A stretch of DNA of 64,000 nucleotides from Artemisia argyi (GCA_030686995.1 CM060692.1:9405465-9469464); one strand, 5' to 3'. Positions 1 through 9,799 are shown, counted from the first letter of the stretch. The notes: generated from the letters alone by a model not told the origin. Numbers and translations are program-made.

Positions 1-340
1 TGTTAGGATTAAAAGTGACGATCATTATTGAGTCCAATAGTTAGTTAAATATATTCATGTAATAGTTAGTAAATGCTAGTTTATTAAGTTTATGTGTATT
101 ACTCATGCTTGTATAAAGTCTAAGGGCTAGTTATGTAATATGGTCAAAGATATATGAAGCCCTAGACTACAAGTATAAATACACATGTAAGGCCTCATTT
201 TGAGGTTGGTTCTCTTAGGTAATAACATTGTCTTTCATTTACACACTAGGAGATCTCATCCACTCTCTCTCTCTACTTACTTACTCTCTCTAGGTTTAGG
301 CTTGATTCAATAGTGATTTAGGTTGTTCTACGGTCCTACA
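1..340 (+). repeat. 5' LTR of copia-type element
   Basis: Runs from TGTTAGGATT to GGTCCTACA, with TG...CA ends. Compared with 6502-6841 it differs near 152 (atatatgaag against atatgtgaag) and near 255 (gagatctcat against gagatcccat). The window starts exactly on its first base, so the left target-site duplication cannot be seen. Confidence 0.93.
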
Positions 341-342
341 AG

Positions 343-356
343 TGGTATCAAGAGCC
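343..356 (+). other. Primer-binding site (initiator Met tRNA type)
   Basis: TGGTATCAAGAGCC starts two bases after the 5' LTR. It matches the common plant LTR primer site TGGTATCAGAGC apart from one extra A. This is the minus-strand cDNA start site. Confidence 0.85.
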
Positions 357-444
357 TAGGGATAATTTTAGGTTGTTTTAGGTTTGTTTTTGGGTGAAAA
401 AATTGTGTTTTTGGGTGAAAAATCAAATCTGGTTACTGTTCATC

Positions 445-915
445 GTGAAAGTTTATCGAGTTTGGTGTCTGGTTATTGAGTTTGACAAAAAATTTTGGTT
501 TATCGAGTAAGGAGACACTTTTATCGAGTTTGGAGTTGGTGTTTATCGAGTTAGGAGACACTTTTATCGAGTTTGGAGTTGGTGTTTATCGAGTTAGGAG
601 ACACTTTTATCGAGTTTGGAGTTTGGTGTCTATCGAGTTAGAGCTTTTGTTATCGAGTTAGGATTTTGGATTTGCTTATCGAGTTAAGTTTGGCGAGTTA
701 GCCTATATTACCTAATCGTTTATCGAGTTAGGTTTATTGTTTATCGAGTTAAGGGGAAACTCTGCCCAAATTTCATGGACTTATCGAGTTAGAACCAACT
801 TATCGAGTTAGGCACCAAGTTATCGAGTTAGAACCAAATTATCGAGTTAGGCACCAAGTTATCGAGTTAAGCACCAAGTTATCGAGTTAGGCACCAAAGT
901 ATCGAGTTAGGCACC
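445..915 (+). repeat. Leader tandem repeats built on TATCGAGTT
   Basis: I count about 19 copies of ATCGAGT(T/A) between primer site and gag. The first part alternates longer units containing GGAGACACTTT and GGAGTTGGTG. The last part (about 780-915) is a tight run of units such as TATCGAGTTAGGCACCAAG, 18-19 bp each. The array lies in the expected 5' untranslated leader. It incidentally leaves an open frame at 476-661, which I do not regard as a gene. Confidence 0.85.
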
Positions 916-1309
916 AAAAAAAAAAATGGCGGGAAAAGTTGAGTAAAATTTATTTTTCACACGAGACTTAACGTTCAATTTTTACGCGAGATTTAAATTT
1001 TGGTGTAACGTTGAAAATTTTGGCCCGAAATTCAAATTTTTAGGCCAAAATTCAAAAAATTTCGGTAAAATTTGGCGTAAATTTTTTCAAAACTCAAATT
1101 TTTCTGGTAACCTTAGAATTGTATTTCTTTGTGTTTTTCAAATTTTGAGAAATAAAATTTTCGTATTCATTTTTTGGAGGGAAAATTTGAAATCACAAAA
1201 ATTCAACCGAGAACGTTTTTCAAAATTCGCCAAAAACATCTAATCTTCAACAACAACCTTTGTTATCTTAAAAGATCCTAAGATCAACTTTATCACATAT
1301 CGTTAAACA

Positions 1310-1858
1310 ATGGAAATGAAAGAGCAAAATGAAAGAGAGACGCAAGTAAGGATAAAGCTCTCAATGCACTCCAAAGTAAATTGTTTAAAACATTTTGAAT
1401 CAGTTAAGCTTCAATGTGTGACCATCTCAGAAGCACGTCAACCATTATTTGGTTTATCATTTCTTAGAACTTTTGAGACACTCTTCGGATCTGAAATGGA
1501 CTTTGTTACCTTCAAAATGAATCTTCAAAACAACATAGTTCAACTCGAAATGCAAATTGAACAGGGAAGTGATTGCATGGTAGAATTTAGAGAGCTCAAG
1601 ACACAGTTAAAAGGATTCATGACCATGGATTTTAGAGCGTTTAAGAATTCTTGGGATTATGCATCAGCAAGCAGTTTATGGAAAAAATACTTCACTAGCA
1701 TAGAAGTTGAAGTCTTTAGAAATCAATTGCTTAATCATATGTACATACTGGAAACAGTGCTTAATGCAAGATCACTTCATCTGATGGAGATGCAGAAAAA
1801 GAAGAGGGATTCTAATGAAAAAGAAATAAGCACTTCAGAAAACCACATCAAATTTTGA
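1310..1858 (+). pseudogene. gag-like ORF, first segment (copia-type element)
   Basis: A 182-codon frame starting MEMKEQNERE. It resembles the N-terminal gag-associated segment that precedes coiled-coil gag in Asteraceae copia elements: a helical region with FRTFETLF-like and EVEVFRNQLLNHM-like motifs (family resemblance from memory). It ends at TGA 1856-1858. The next frame is already open upstream of this stop (from about 1842, reading T-T-S-N-F-E) and continues the same helical protein, so one frameshift near 1842-1856 separates what was probably a single gag gene. No zinc knuckle or enzyme motif is present. Confidence 0.6.
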
Positions 1859-1898
1859 GATTGTAAACACAAAACTTGAGAATGAAAACAAAGAGTTT

Positions 1899-2699
1899 TT
1901 GAAACGAACAAACGATCTTCAAAACAAACTTCGAAAATTGGGACAGACTTCTCAGACTATCAACATGCTGCCTACTAAAGATGAGGAGGTTGAGAAACAA
2001 ACATCTGGAATTGGTTTTGAAAATAGTGCTCAGTTGGAAAATGGAAAACCGTGTTTTTTAAACAAAGTGAAAAAGCTGACACCTATTTTGTACAACGCTG
2101 AAGATATGGGAAAAGAATTGTCAGATGATCTTTTGTTTGAGTCTCAAGACATTTTAAAATCTGAAGAGGAAAAACGTTTGAAAGTAAAACAAACAAAAAA
2201 CCCTCTCTCATACCACGGCTTTGTGTATGGTGGTCTACAATTGACTGATATACCAAAAGAACCTTTCAAAAGAAAAGACACAAATGTGAAAAGATTTTTC
2301 AAAGAAGCTCAACTTGCTACTTATGATGCTACGTTATGGCAAAATAAAGCAAGGAAACAATTTTGTAATCTTAAACATCACATTGAGCATACGTTAAAGG
2401 TCATTTGGTTTAAGCAAGTAAACATCGATACCAGCGTTTTTTCTAATCCTCTTTCTTCAGATGTACGCCTTAAGATTGAAGTCCAAAAGATTTTGAAAGA
2501 TGAGATTGAACCTCATGTGAAAAATCTCAACTTAAGTTTTGAGTACTTTGAAAAACATCTTGTCACTGAAATGAGAGAAGATTTAAAGTACGTTCATTCT
2601 CTTGAAGACGAATTTGATGAAAAATGCTTAATACTTGACATTCAAAAGGAATTTTTCACAAATCAAATAGTCTTTCAAATCAAAATCTGTTTGCCATGA
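1899..2699 (+). pseudogene. gag-like ORF, second segment
   Basis: A 266-codon open stretch in the third frame, which really extends back to about 1842, so the start is arbitrary. It is Lys/Glu-rich, strongly helical, and contains a GFVYGGLQLT stretch. It closes at TGA 2697-2699. The following frame is open across this point (C-H-E-K-V-N-E), so a second frameshift near 2690 separates it from the third segment. With three reading frames used in order and only two shifts, the simplest reading is one decayed gag-like gene spanning about 1310-4116. Sequencing error is the alternative. Confidence 0.55.
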
Positions 2700-2703
2700 G
2701 AAA

Positions 2704-4116
2704 GTGAATGAGAATTTTGAACAAACATCTTCTTTGAAATCTGAAAATCTTTGTCTCAAAAAGAAAATCACCGAGCTTTCACAAGAAGCAAATGATGTCA
2801 AAGCAGAATTGTCAAAAAGAACTGCTCACTTTGAGAAACATCTTGCAATACTCGAAGCACAAAGTATCTCTTTCCAACTTAAACTGCAAGAGAAGAATGA
2901 GAAAATGTCTTCTGAAAACTCTTTGACATCAGTGCTTAAAGAAAAAGAAAAAATCCTTGAAGAAAAATGTGATGATACCAATATAAGGTTTGATTTTGAC
3001 GAATTTGATACAAAAAATCTTGAATTGGAAAATGCTGTGGCATCATTACAAAAAGAAAATGAGCATTTGAAACAGACTTACAAAAACTTGTTTGATTCAA
3101 TCAAGCGGTCAAGAGTTCAGAATCAAACTTCAAACAAATCTGACTCTCAGATCACACCAAATCATCTTTTTGAAAAAGAAAAATCTGCGCTTCAAAAGAA
3201 AATTGTTGAATTGGAAAAAACGGTTGCACAACAAACCAAGGATTTTGGTGATGCCAAAAATGATTTTTCAATCGAAACAGACAAATATGAAAAATATTTT
3301 GCACATCTTGAAAATCAAAATGCTTCTTTGCAAGAAAAACTGGCATCATCAGATCATCTTTCTCTTCAAAAAGAATACAATGATTTGAGAACGTCATACA
3401 ATGCCTTAAAAGCAAAGTTTGATGTTCTTAACCGGTCAAAAGGAAAATCTCAAGTTTCAAACGAGTCTAAACCACAAGTAAGTGTTTCGGAGAAGGTTTA
3501 CACGGGTGAATCTTCCAAACCATTTTCGAAAAAGGTTTCTCAGTTTACAACCTATTCTTTGCAAAAAGGAAGGAAATTTTCAAAGAGACCTAATTTTTCT
3601 GAAACATTTACTCCTCAAAAGGTTTCAAATGCAAGTGCTCATAAAGAAAAGAATCAAGGTTTTCAAACTCCATACTCTCGTTTTACTCCGGTAAAGCCAG
3701 TGTGGAAACCAAAGCAAAGCCGTTCAAAACATTTGAATTATTCATACTCTGAAATGCTTCCGCTACAACAAAGGAATGGCTATGCTTTGAAAAATCCCAA
3801 TTCTGAAAGGTTTCCATTCATCTCAAAAACGAATTTTCGAAATGAAACGCCGAGTTTCAACAATGGATGGAGAACTTCTTCTTCAAGTTTTAAAACTCCA
3901 AGAGAGACACCGAGTTTCTCAAACAACTTTCAAAAGCAAAAGAGTTTTAAATCACCGTTGATTCCACGAGCTTTATTTCAAAATGAAACACCAGATTTTA
4001 GTCCTTGTTGGAATTCAACTTCTTTGTCTCGGATTGACACAACTTACAAATGGATTTCAAAATATGGAAACCCAGTTGGCGTCGTGCTTAAATGGGTTCC
4101 AAAAGTTGTTGTCTAA
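2704..4116 (+). pseudogene. gag-like ORF, third segment: coiled coil plus basic tail
   Basis: 470 codons. Residues 1 to about 240 are heptad-rich coiled coil (repeated ELEKTVAQQ / ENEHLKQTYKN-like stretches). Residues 250-470 are basic, Ser/Phe/Lys/Pro-rich, with repeated ETPSF and KPVWKPK-like motifs ending in KWVPKVVV. This tail is like the spacer that precedes the integrase core in Asteraceae copia polyproteins; here the frame stops at 4116 with no protease (D-S-G) or integrase (HHCC, DDE) following. ORFs at 3092 and 3482 are out-of-frame shadows. Confidence 0.6.
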
Positions 4117-6420
4117 TCCAAAATCACAATGGCTTTCGTATACATCAGTACGAAACCCGGGCCTAAATTCACGACTTCTTAGTATTTCAGCTAAGGACTC
4201 GTTCTTCAAAGAAAGGAAAGTGCTTAAGTTTAAACAAAGGTTTTAAATATTTTTCGAGCACTTATCCTAAAAACATTATGGCTTATGCACGCATAACAGT
4301 GTATAACCCGCAATTTTCAAAGAAAGGACCCTGTTGTACATTTATGTGCGACAATCCTAAAAGATAAGAAGACTTCTCACCAAAAAGCTTATCAAAGTCT
4401 TCTTAATTTTTTGAGCAAAACTTTGAAAAATGTTTCAAAAGGTTTTCAAAACTTTTCACGATGTTGCTCAAGATATTACTCCCTCAAATCCTTAAAAGCT
4501 TAAATTTACTCAAAATGTTCTACTTTTGAGGGGGAGTAATACAAAGATGTTCCAAAAAGATCATTCTTAAACGAAACTAATTCGGAATTTACAAACATCC
4601 GTTTCTCCCATAAGCTATCCAAAAAGAAAAGGTTTTAATCAATTGGTATAAAAAATACCATGGATATGCTATTTTTGAGGGGGAGAAGACGTGATTAAAA
4701 TGTGATCGTCTTGAATCTCAAAAGAGCTCGACTCAGAAATGACCCAAGAATTGACGAAACAACAAAAGTTAGTAATCGAAAAGACTTGTCCTCGACGGGT
4801 AATAACATCAAGTTAGTTACTAGAGCTAGTTGTCACCTAAAAGCTGACAATGGAACTCTTTAACTAGCCACGTAAGCGTGTCTCGAAAAGGATTCGTTTG
4901 AGTAGAGATGTACCGTTTCGAGAAACTTTCTGTGGATATGACCAGGCCGGGTAATAACTTCAAGCTAGTCTAACTAGTGATGTAAGCGTGTCTCGAATCG
5001 GTTGTGTTCATTGAAAGTGAATCAATTCAAAAGTGCAAACTCCTCACGCATGTGCAAATTTCTTAAAAATCCATGAGCACATGTGAAGGGGGAGTCCTTC
5101 ATGAAATACAAAACTCTCGAAGTGTTAACAAAGTATGTTTTTTTATCATAAACACTTTGAGAGATTTTCATAAATGGTTTCATGACAATTATAGGATAGT
5201 CATGGAGTTATAAGGTGACTAAGATTAGGAAAAACCGTCCTATGATCCGCCAGAGCCGGAGGGATCTACCCAAGGACAAATCCAATAGATTAGAATTAGA
5301 AGTCCTTAGGTATGATTGAAAAAAGGAGAAAATGAGAAAGGAGAAAGAAGGGGTTGAAGAATTAAAAAGAAAATATATGAAAAAGGGTGAAAAGAAATAG
5401 CCCTCCAAATGTTCAACCTTAGGGCAGAAACCGGGTTCAACTCATATGCTACTGGTTGTTACTAAGGTGACGCTGGTATTGAAGACAAGACGTCATGGAC
5501 CCAGTGACGCACTGCACTTAACCTTCTTAACCACTCAAGTTCTCTTAAAAGAGCTTGTTTCATTCTCACGGGGAACCGGTGTAATCTATCGACTTATCTC
5601 TTAGAGATGGTTGATATTGAAGCAGGAGACCCCTCCCTAGTCTCCGCATAGGAAACCAAATTATGCACTTATCGAGTCTAGAGCCATGAGATTCATTAAA
5701 AGATCTCTTAGGATACACTTTCCTATGAATACACTTATGTTCGCCAAAAAGGACACAAGTTGTAAGAGTCTTTATGAGATCTACGGATCTTGCCTTATCT
5801 ATCATGATGGTTACTATGTCTCAAATGGTCTACAGTTATGGGGTGATCTCCAGCAACTCACCTGAATCATTGATGTACTTCGGTGGATCTAGTAAGCCCT
5901 TTCAGGGGTATCTGATTCAGGAACGGCCTTGGTAAGGGTTAGAAGGAGTCTTCACACTATGCTGTTGACGATCTCTAATTCCGAACCTGTAAGTACCGGT
6001 TGATTTATTGCTAACTGTTTTATGCAGGTACTCATAAATGTTCCTTGGAGAAAGACCGTTACCATCACTCAAAGATCCACATGCTCATACCCTGCAAAGC
6101 TCTCTTCAAAGATCTAAGCAAAGCAAAGTTAAGAATGTTTCTAAGTCAAAGTCAAAGAATCTTCAAACTAAAGAAACAAAGATTAAAGTCAAAGAGAAGA
6201 GAACTTCACAAAGATTCAAAGTCAAACAAAGTATGAACATGTTGGAAAAGACATAAAGACAACAGAGTAAAGATGTTGATCAAAGGCAAGAAAGATCACA
6301 AAGCATGATTGGAACAAAGGAACTAACAAATCTATTACACAAGGACTCAAAGTTCAAGAGAACAAGCTTCAAAGATCAAAGATCAAAGTCACAAAAGAGA
6401 GATCTCAATGATCACCCTTA
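4117..6420 (+). other. Non-coding interior of copia-type element with PPT-like motifs
   Basis: About 2.3 kb where pol should be. I see no integrase, RT or RNase H motif on either strand, only short frames. Purine tracts of the form GAGGGGGAG(A/T) occur at 4529-4537, 4677-4685 and 5085-5094, resembling the true polypurine tract next to the 3' LTR. A Lys-rich frame at 6038-6256 arises from CAAAGATT/CAAAGTC-type repeats and is not convincing as a gene. Confidence 0.6.
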
Positions 6421-6501
6421 GGGGGAGATTGTTAGCATTAGAAGTGTTGATCATTTATGAAATCAAAGTGAGATCTCAATGATCGTCCCTTAGGGGGAGA
6501 T
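6405..6501 (+). repeat. Duplicated polypurine tract and LTR start
   Basis: The sequence around TTAGGGGGAGATTGTTAG occurs twice, at about 6418 and about 6490. After the first copy comes a 30-40-base imperfect copy of the LTR start (TGTTAGCATTAGAAGTG); after the second comes the real LTR at 6502. Both are preceded by GAGATCTCAATGATC. Confidence 0.8.
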
Positions 6502-6841
6502 TGTTAGGATTAAAAGTGACGATCATTATTGAGTCCAATAGTTAGTTAAATATATTCATGTAATAGTTAGTAAATGCTAGTTTATTAAGTTTATGTGTAT
6601 TACTCATGCTTGTATAAAGTCTAAGGGCTAGTTATGTAATATGGTCAAAGATATGTGAAGCCCTAGACTACAAGTATAAATACACATGTAAGGCCTCATT
6701 TTGAGGTTGGTTCTCTTAGGTAATAACATTGTCTTTCATTTACACACTAGGAGATCCCATCCACTCTCTCTCTCTACTTACTTACTCTCTCTAGGTTTAG
6801 GCTTGATTCAATAGTGATTTAGGTTGTTCTACGGTCCTACA
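6502..6841 (+). repeat. 3' LTR of copia-type element
   Basis: 340 bp, near-identical to 1-340, starting TGTTAGGATT just after the tract TAGGGGGAGAT. The flank begins ACCGTGTATTTC, which occurs uninterrupted near 63323, fixing the 3' boundary at 6841. Confidence 0.93.
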
Positions 6842-8620
6842 ACCGTGTATTTCATATCCCTACACCTAACGTTATAACCCTTTGAAAGACCTCTTTGATA
6901 GTTTATCCTAGGTGCTTACGCCATGTGGTGGAGGTTTGATCCTTTCCCAAGCCTATGGTAATCTATTTTGCTATGAAGGTAGTGGGAGATGTTTTCCATT
7001 TCCATATTGTGATATATACTTTATTACACCCGAGAGATGTGAGTATCTAAACACTATTTATGAGGTGCTAGTGTATGACCTTCGTGCTTGTCTTTTGTCT
7101 TTAGTGGAACGGTTATTTGTTGTAATTACTTTTATATTAGTGTTAAATGACCCCTAACTTGTATTTTGATTAGAATAAAAGCGCATTTGCTTGAGGACAA
7201 GCAAATCTCAAGTGTAAGGGTATTTGATGAGGCGAAAAATGAACCGTTTTTAGGGGGTCATTTTAGCCCGGATTCGAGTTTATTTGATCAAATAATGCCC
7301 TAAATCGTTCCTTTTGTCATTTTAGGTACTTTTGGAGTGAATTCTGGAAAAGGAAGCATTTTGGACGTTTTTGGAGCATAAAAGTGAAGATAACGGCAAA
7401 GTCTTAATTTTTCTTGCTGGGAACAGTACCTGACGGTGTCAAGAGTTCTCAAGTGACGGCGTCAAGAGTAATACAAGAGGTGGAAGTGGATAAAGTCCGT
7501 GACGATCCAGAAGAGTTTTGCACTAGGGACATGACGGCGTCACCATAGGCCGTCATGGTCCAAATAAGAGTGACGGCCCAGAGTAGAATTGCACATGACG
7601 GCGTCAAAAGTGGATCTAGGCAATCCGATTTCATTGTGGGCGGCGAGTTGACGGCATCAGAATTTCCTTCTTGACGCCGTCACCCTGTAAAATCTACATA
7701 TAGTTTTGCAATTTTCATTCATTAAAGAGGAACAATTAGGGTGTAACTTTGGAGAGAAACCCTAGTCCGAATATTACAGCTTTTTCAAGGGTTTTTACCC
7801 TTTGAAACATTTCATGTTCAATTAAGATAAGTACTCTTTCAATTCATTCAATATGTCTATGTGTTGTTTGAATATATCTTACACTTGTCTTGAATTTAAC
7901 ATGCTTGGCTAGATCTCTTGTGTGTTTGCTTAGATGTAGTGAAACCTAGATGTTAATTATGGGTAGATTGTTTGTTTATAGTTGTTACGGATGATTGTAT
8001 TCGATGTTAGGCTTAAGAAAACTGGCAGACTTCCATTGGTGACATGCTTGAACGTCTTAAGAAACATGATCAGAGGTGTACTATGATTTTTGGTTGTATT
8101 TAATGCGTAGGAGAATTCTAATGATCCCATGTTAGGAGCTTCTAACGGCTCGACATAGGAGTGAAGTAGGATCCTATAGAGTTAGAGAATATTGTACACG
8201 GCCTTACGACTAGTATTAAGGAATACGACCCGTCATCCATACAATTGTAACAAACTATCAACCTGTAAAAGATATCTAGGGAGTAATGAAACCTAAGTAA
8301 ACACAACTTTTCCTATTATTGTTCACACCACTAGTTTAATTAGATTTCATTTCATTTTTGTTATTTTATTTTGATTGCATCTTAGTTATTGGGTTAGTTG
8401 ATTAGCAACTAATTCCGCCCACTCTTCCAAAACCGAGATTTTTAATTGCTTTTATAAAATATAAAAATACAAAAAGAATCATCTCTCACCTCTAGACCCA
8501 GTTTTTAGGCTTTCTAATCCTAGCGACACTATTCCTGAGTTGAACGATCAATCCCCCAGTACTTGTCACTATACTATACTACAACGATCAGGTACACTGC
8601 CTGGTGGGGGTTGTAAGCTT
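6842..8620 (+). mobile_element. Tat/Athila-like Ty3 element remnant: 3' interior plus LTR
   Basis: Closely parallels 63323-64000, so it is a repeat family. Near 7180-7224 stands the motif GAGGACAAGCAAATCTCAAGTGTAAGG, cut here as a 20-base core GAGGACAAGCAAATCTCAAG followed by TGTAAGG, a hallmark upstream of the 3' LTR in Tat/Athila-like elements. The LTR probably starts at TGATGAGGCG (7225). Its far part (8480-8620: AGACCCAGTTTTTAGGC, then ACGATCAGGTACACTGCC) resembles the 3' part of such LTRs. The end near 8620 is approximate. No protein-coding part remains; the small frames here are not conserved as protein. Confidence 0.65.
7431..7682 (+). promoter_or_regulatory. Array of TGACG-N-CGTCA palindromes in an LTR
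   Basis: TGACGGCGTCA or a close variant occurs at 7431 (GGTG variant), 7454, 7532, 7596, 7649 (GGCA variant) and 7672 (GCC variant). Each is two inverted TGACG half-sites separated by one base. TGACG is the core bound by plant TGA-class bZIP factors (as-1 type). Function here is inferred only. Pairs 7431/7454 and 7649/7672 have the same 23-bp pitch. Confidence 0.5.
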
Positions 8621-8920
8621 CTCGAGATCCCTCGAGAGGTAAAGCCTGGTGCGATTCCCACGTATCAGGACGACAGCTAATATTAGAACCCAAGCAAGGA
8701 GCTTAGCGAAAGGAATTACTAGGGGGTTGGATTGAATGATACATGGCTTAATAAACCATTCAATCCAATTAGACAAAATGTTCTTGGACCTACTCGAGAA
8801 CCAATCAAAAGAACATTGCTTTACATCATTAAGGATCGACTCTTTATTAGGCTTCTTAACCGCAGAAACATACTCGTTATGATATCTCCAGAAAATCCAA
8901 ATAGTTGTTCGGATGACCAC
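8588..8920 (-). pseudogene. LINE ORF2 C-terminal fragment and 3' UTR
   Basis: The - strand frame contains IWIFWRYHNEYV...CSFDWFSSRSKNI...WIEWF, the usual C-terminal end of plant L1-type ORF2 proteins after the RT zinc-binding domain. It is followed by LLAWVLILAVVLIRG-like sequence that I recall as read-through of the 3' UTR in Asteraceae LINE annotations. Only the last ~60 codons of true ORF2 are represented. It is a different subfamily from the LINE at 9800-11480. The + strand ORF at 8732-9004 is a shadow. Confidence 0.55.
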
Positions 8921-9000
8921 ATCAACTCCATAGTGAGATATCTAGCATTCAACACAAATAGAATACATGGCATGCAATATAAAATAACTAATCACATGGT

Positions 9001-9478
9001 CTAAGTCCAATAAAGATCACTAATATGGGTTTCGACTAATAATCAAAACAAGTACATAACGTGTTTAACTACAAAACCAAAGGATATACTTCCTCCAAAC
9101 GTATTACGTATATATTACAATATTAATGATATGCTGAAAGTTACTAACGAAGAAAAGATGCATGTACAGATGTACTTCATAACTTGCTATTAATCAGAAA
9201 CCTATAACGAAACTCCAAAATGCAAGTCAATCGCAATGTCAACACTAATCATACCCACAGGCCACAACATAACTTGAAATACATGAACTCAAACCCTAGA
9301 AGTTTAGATGATAACGTTTGCCGAAAACATAGTCTTTGCCTTGTCTTGTATATAAAAGTCGTTTGGAGGTGGTGACTGGATAAAATGTGAACTTAATTGT
9401 GACTTTGTGTGTAAAAGTTATGAAAATAAAGATCAGGTATAATTGTTGAAAATGGTCTTGCACATTGTATTTCTACAT
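9001..9478. other. Unassigned AT-rich spacer
   Basis: No ORF, repeat unit or RNA signature recognised. A TATA-like TATATAAAAG occurs near 9351 but has no upstream sequence element before it. Confidence 0.4.
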
Positions 9479-9521
9479 ATCCCACATTGGTAGCTGACAT
9501 AAAACAAAGATAGTTTATAAC
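9479..9521 (+). promoter_or_regulatory. snRNA-type Pol III promoter, unit A (USE + TATA)
   Basis: ATCCCACATTG (9479-9489) matches the plant snRNA upstream sequence element RTCCCACATCG at 10 of 11 positions. It is followed after exactly 26 nt by TATAAC (9516-9521). In plant snRNA-type genes the short USE-TATA spacing marks RNA polymerase III (U6, U3); the spacing recalled for an Arabidopsis U6 gene is also 26 nt. Expected start is about 29 nt past the TATA start, near 9545. Confidence 0.6.
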
Positions 9522-9544
9522 TACAAACACATATGGATTAAAAA

Positions 9545-9602
9545 GGCCATCCAGTTGTATCATGTAGCTTGCGAAGAAACCAAATTATGGGTATTTTTTT
9601 TT
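9545..9602 (+). ncRNA. Candidate Pol III transcript A, about 50 nt
   Basis: Predicted to begin GGCCATCCAG at 9545 and end in the T run 9594-9602 (nine T), a strong Pol III terminator. CCAT (9547) can pair with ATGG (9587), closing the RNA just before the terminator. It is not U6, U3, 7SL or U6atac as I know them. It may be a truncated or decayed gene: the transcript is short and the upstream element has one mismatch. Boundaries are inferred from promoter geometry. Confidence 0.4.
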
Positions 9603-9618
9603 GTAAAAATAAGTTGTA

Positions 9619-9663
9619 GTCCCACATCGGTCAAAGAAACAAAATTTTACTTGGTTATATAAC
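9619..9663 (+). promoter_or_regulatory. snRNA-type Pol III promoter, unit B (USE + TATA)
   Basis: GTCCCACATCG (9619-9629) is a perfect upstream sequence element, and TATATAAC (9656-9663) follows after exactly 26 nt, the same geometry as unit A. It lies only 17 bp downstream of unit A's terminator. Two elements with identical spacing in tandem make coincidence unlikely. Confidence 0.72.
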
Positions 9664-9684
9664 TTATTGAATGTGCTTCATATA

Positions 9685-9799
9685 AGTTGTGATTTGCACA
9701 TTTGTTGTTGGTATGCCATCGTTGATGGTGTTAAATGTATAACACCTAAACGTTGATGTACCAACAATGAATAATGCAAGTTCTCAAACCTTTTTTTTT
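9685..9799 (+). ncRNA. Candidate Pol III transcript B, about 110 nt, with hairpin
   Basis: The start is predicted at 9685-9686 from TATA distance, and the end in the T run 9791-9799. The interior folds: 9705-9713 (TTGTTGGTA) pairs with 9759-9767 (TACCAACAA), 9717-9720 with 9755-9758, 9721-9723 with 9749-9751, and 9727-9732 (GGTGTT) with 9741-9746 (AACACC) around loop 9733-9740. An outer TTGCA/TGCAA stem (9694-9698 with 9775-9779) may enclose it. No C/D box pair, no ACA tail in the right place, no U6/U3/7SL motif and no telomere template (CCCTAAA) is seen, so the class is unknown. Caveat: the T run could instead be the poly(A) tail of the adjacent - strand LINE. Confidence 0.5.

Larger units (their letters stand above)
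1..6841 (+). mobile_element. Non-autonomous Ty1/copia-type LTR retrotransposon, complete
   Basis: Two 340-bp direct repeats (1-340 and 6502-6841) begin TGTTAG and end CTACA. The left one is followed by an initiator-Met-tRNA type primer site and the right one is preceded by a purine tract, so this is a full LTR element. The two LTRs differ at only two positions by eye, so insertion was recent. The interior has coiled-coil gag-like frames (1310-4116) but no protease, integrase, reverse transcriptase or RNase H anywhere, so mobility would need enzymes from a relative. The 3' flank (from 6842) matches uninterrupted DNA at about 63323, which shows the insertion target was another retroelement. The 5' target duplication lies off the window. 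Lineage (copia, Asteraceae type) is inferred from the gag-like sequence and the primer site. Confidence 0.88.

Noticed and set aside
6912..7157. Small ORF conserved between 6912-7157 and 63435-63632
   Set aside because: Similarity is at the DNA level of a retroelement 3' interior; frames differ by indels and end differently.
9685..9799. Telomerase RNA (also a USE/TATA Pol III gene in plants)
   Set aside because: The transcript would be only ~110 nt and has no CCCTAAA-type template; CACCTAAACG is not sufficient.
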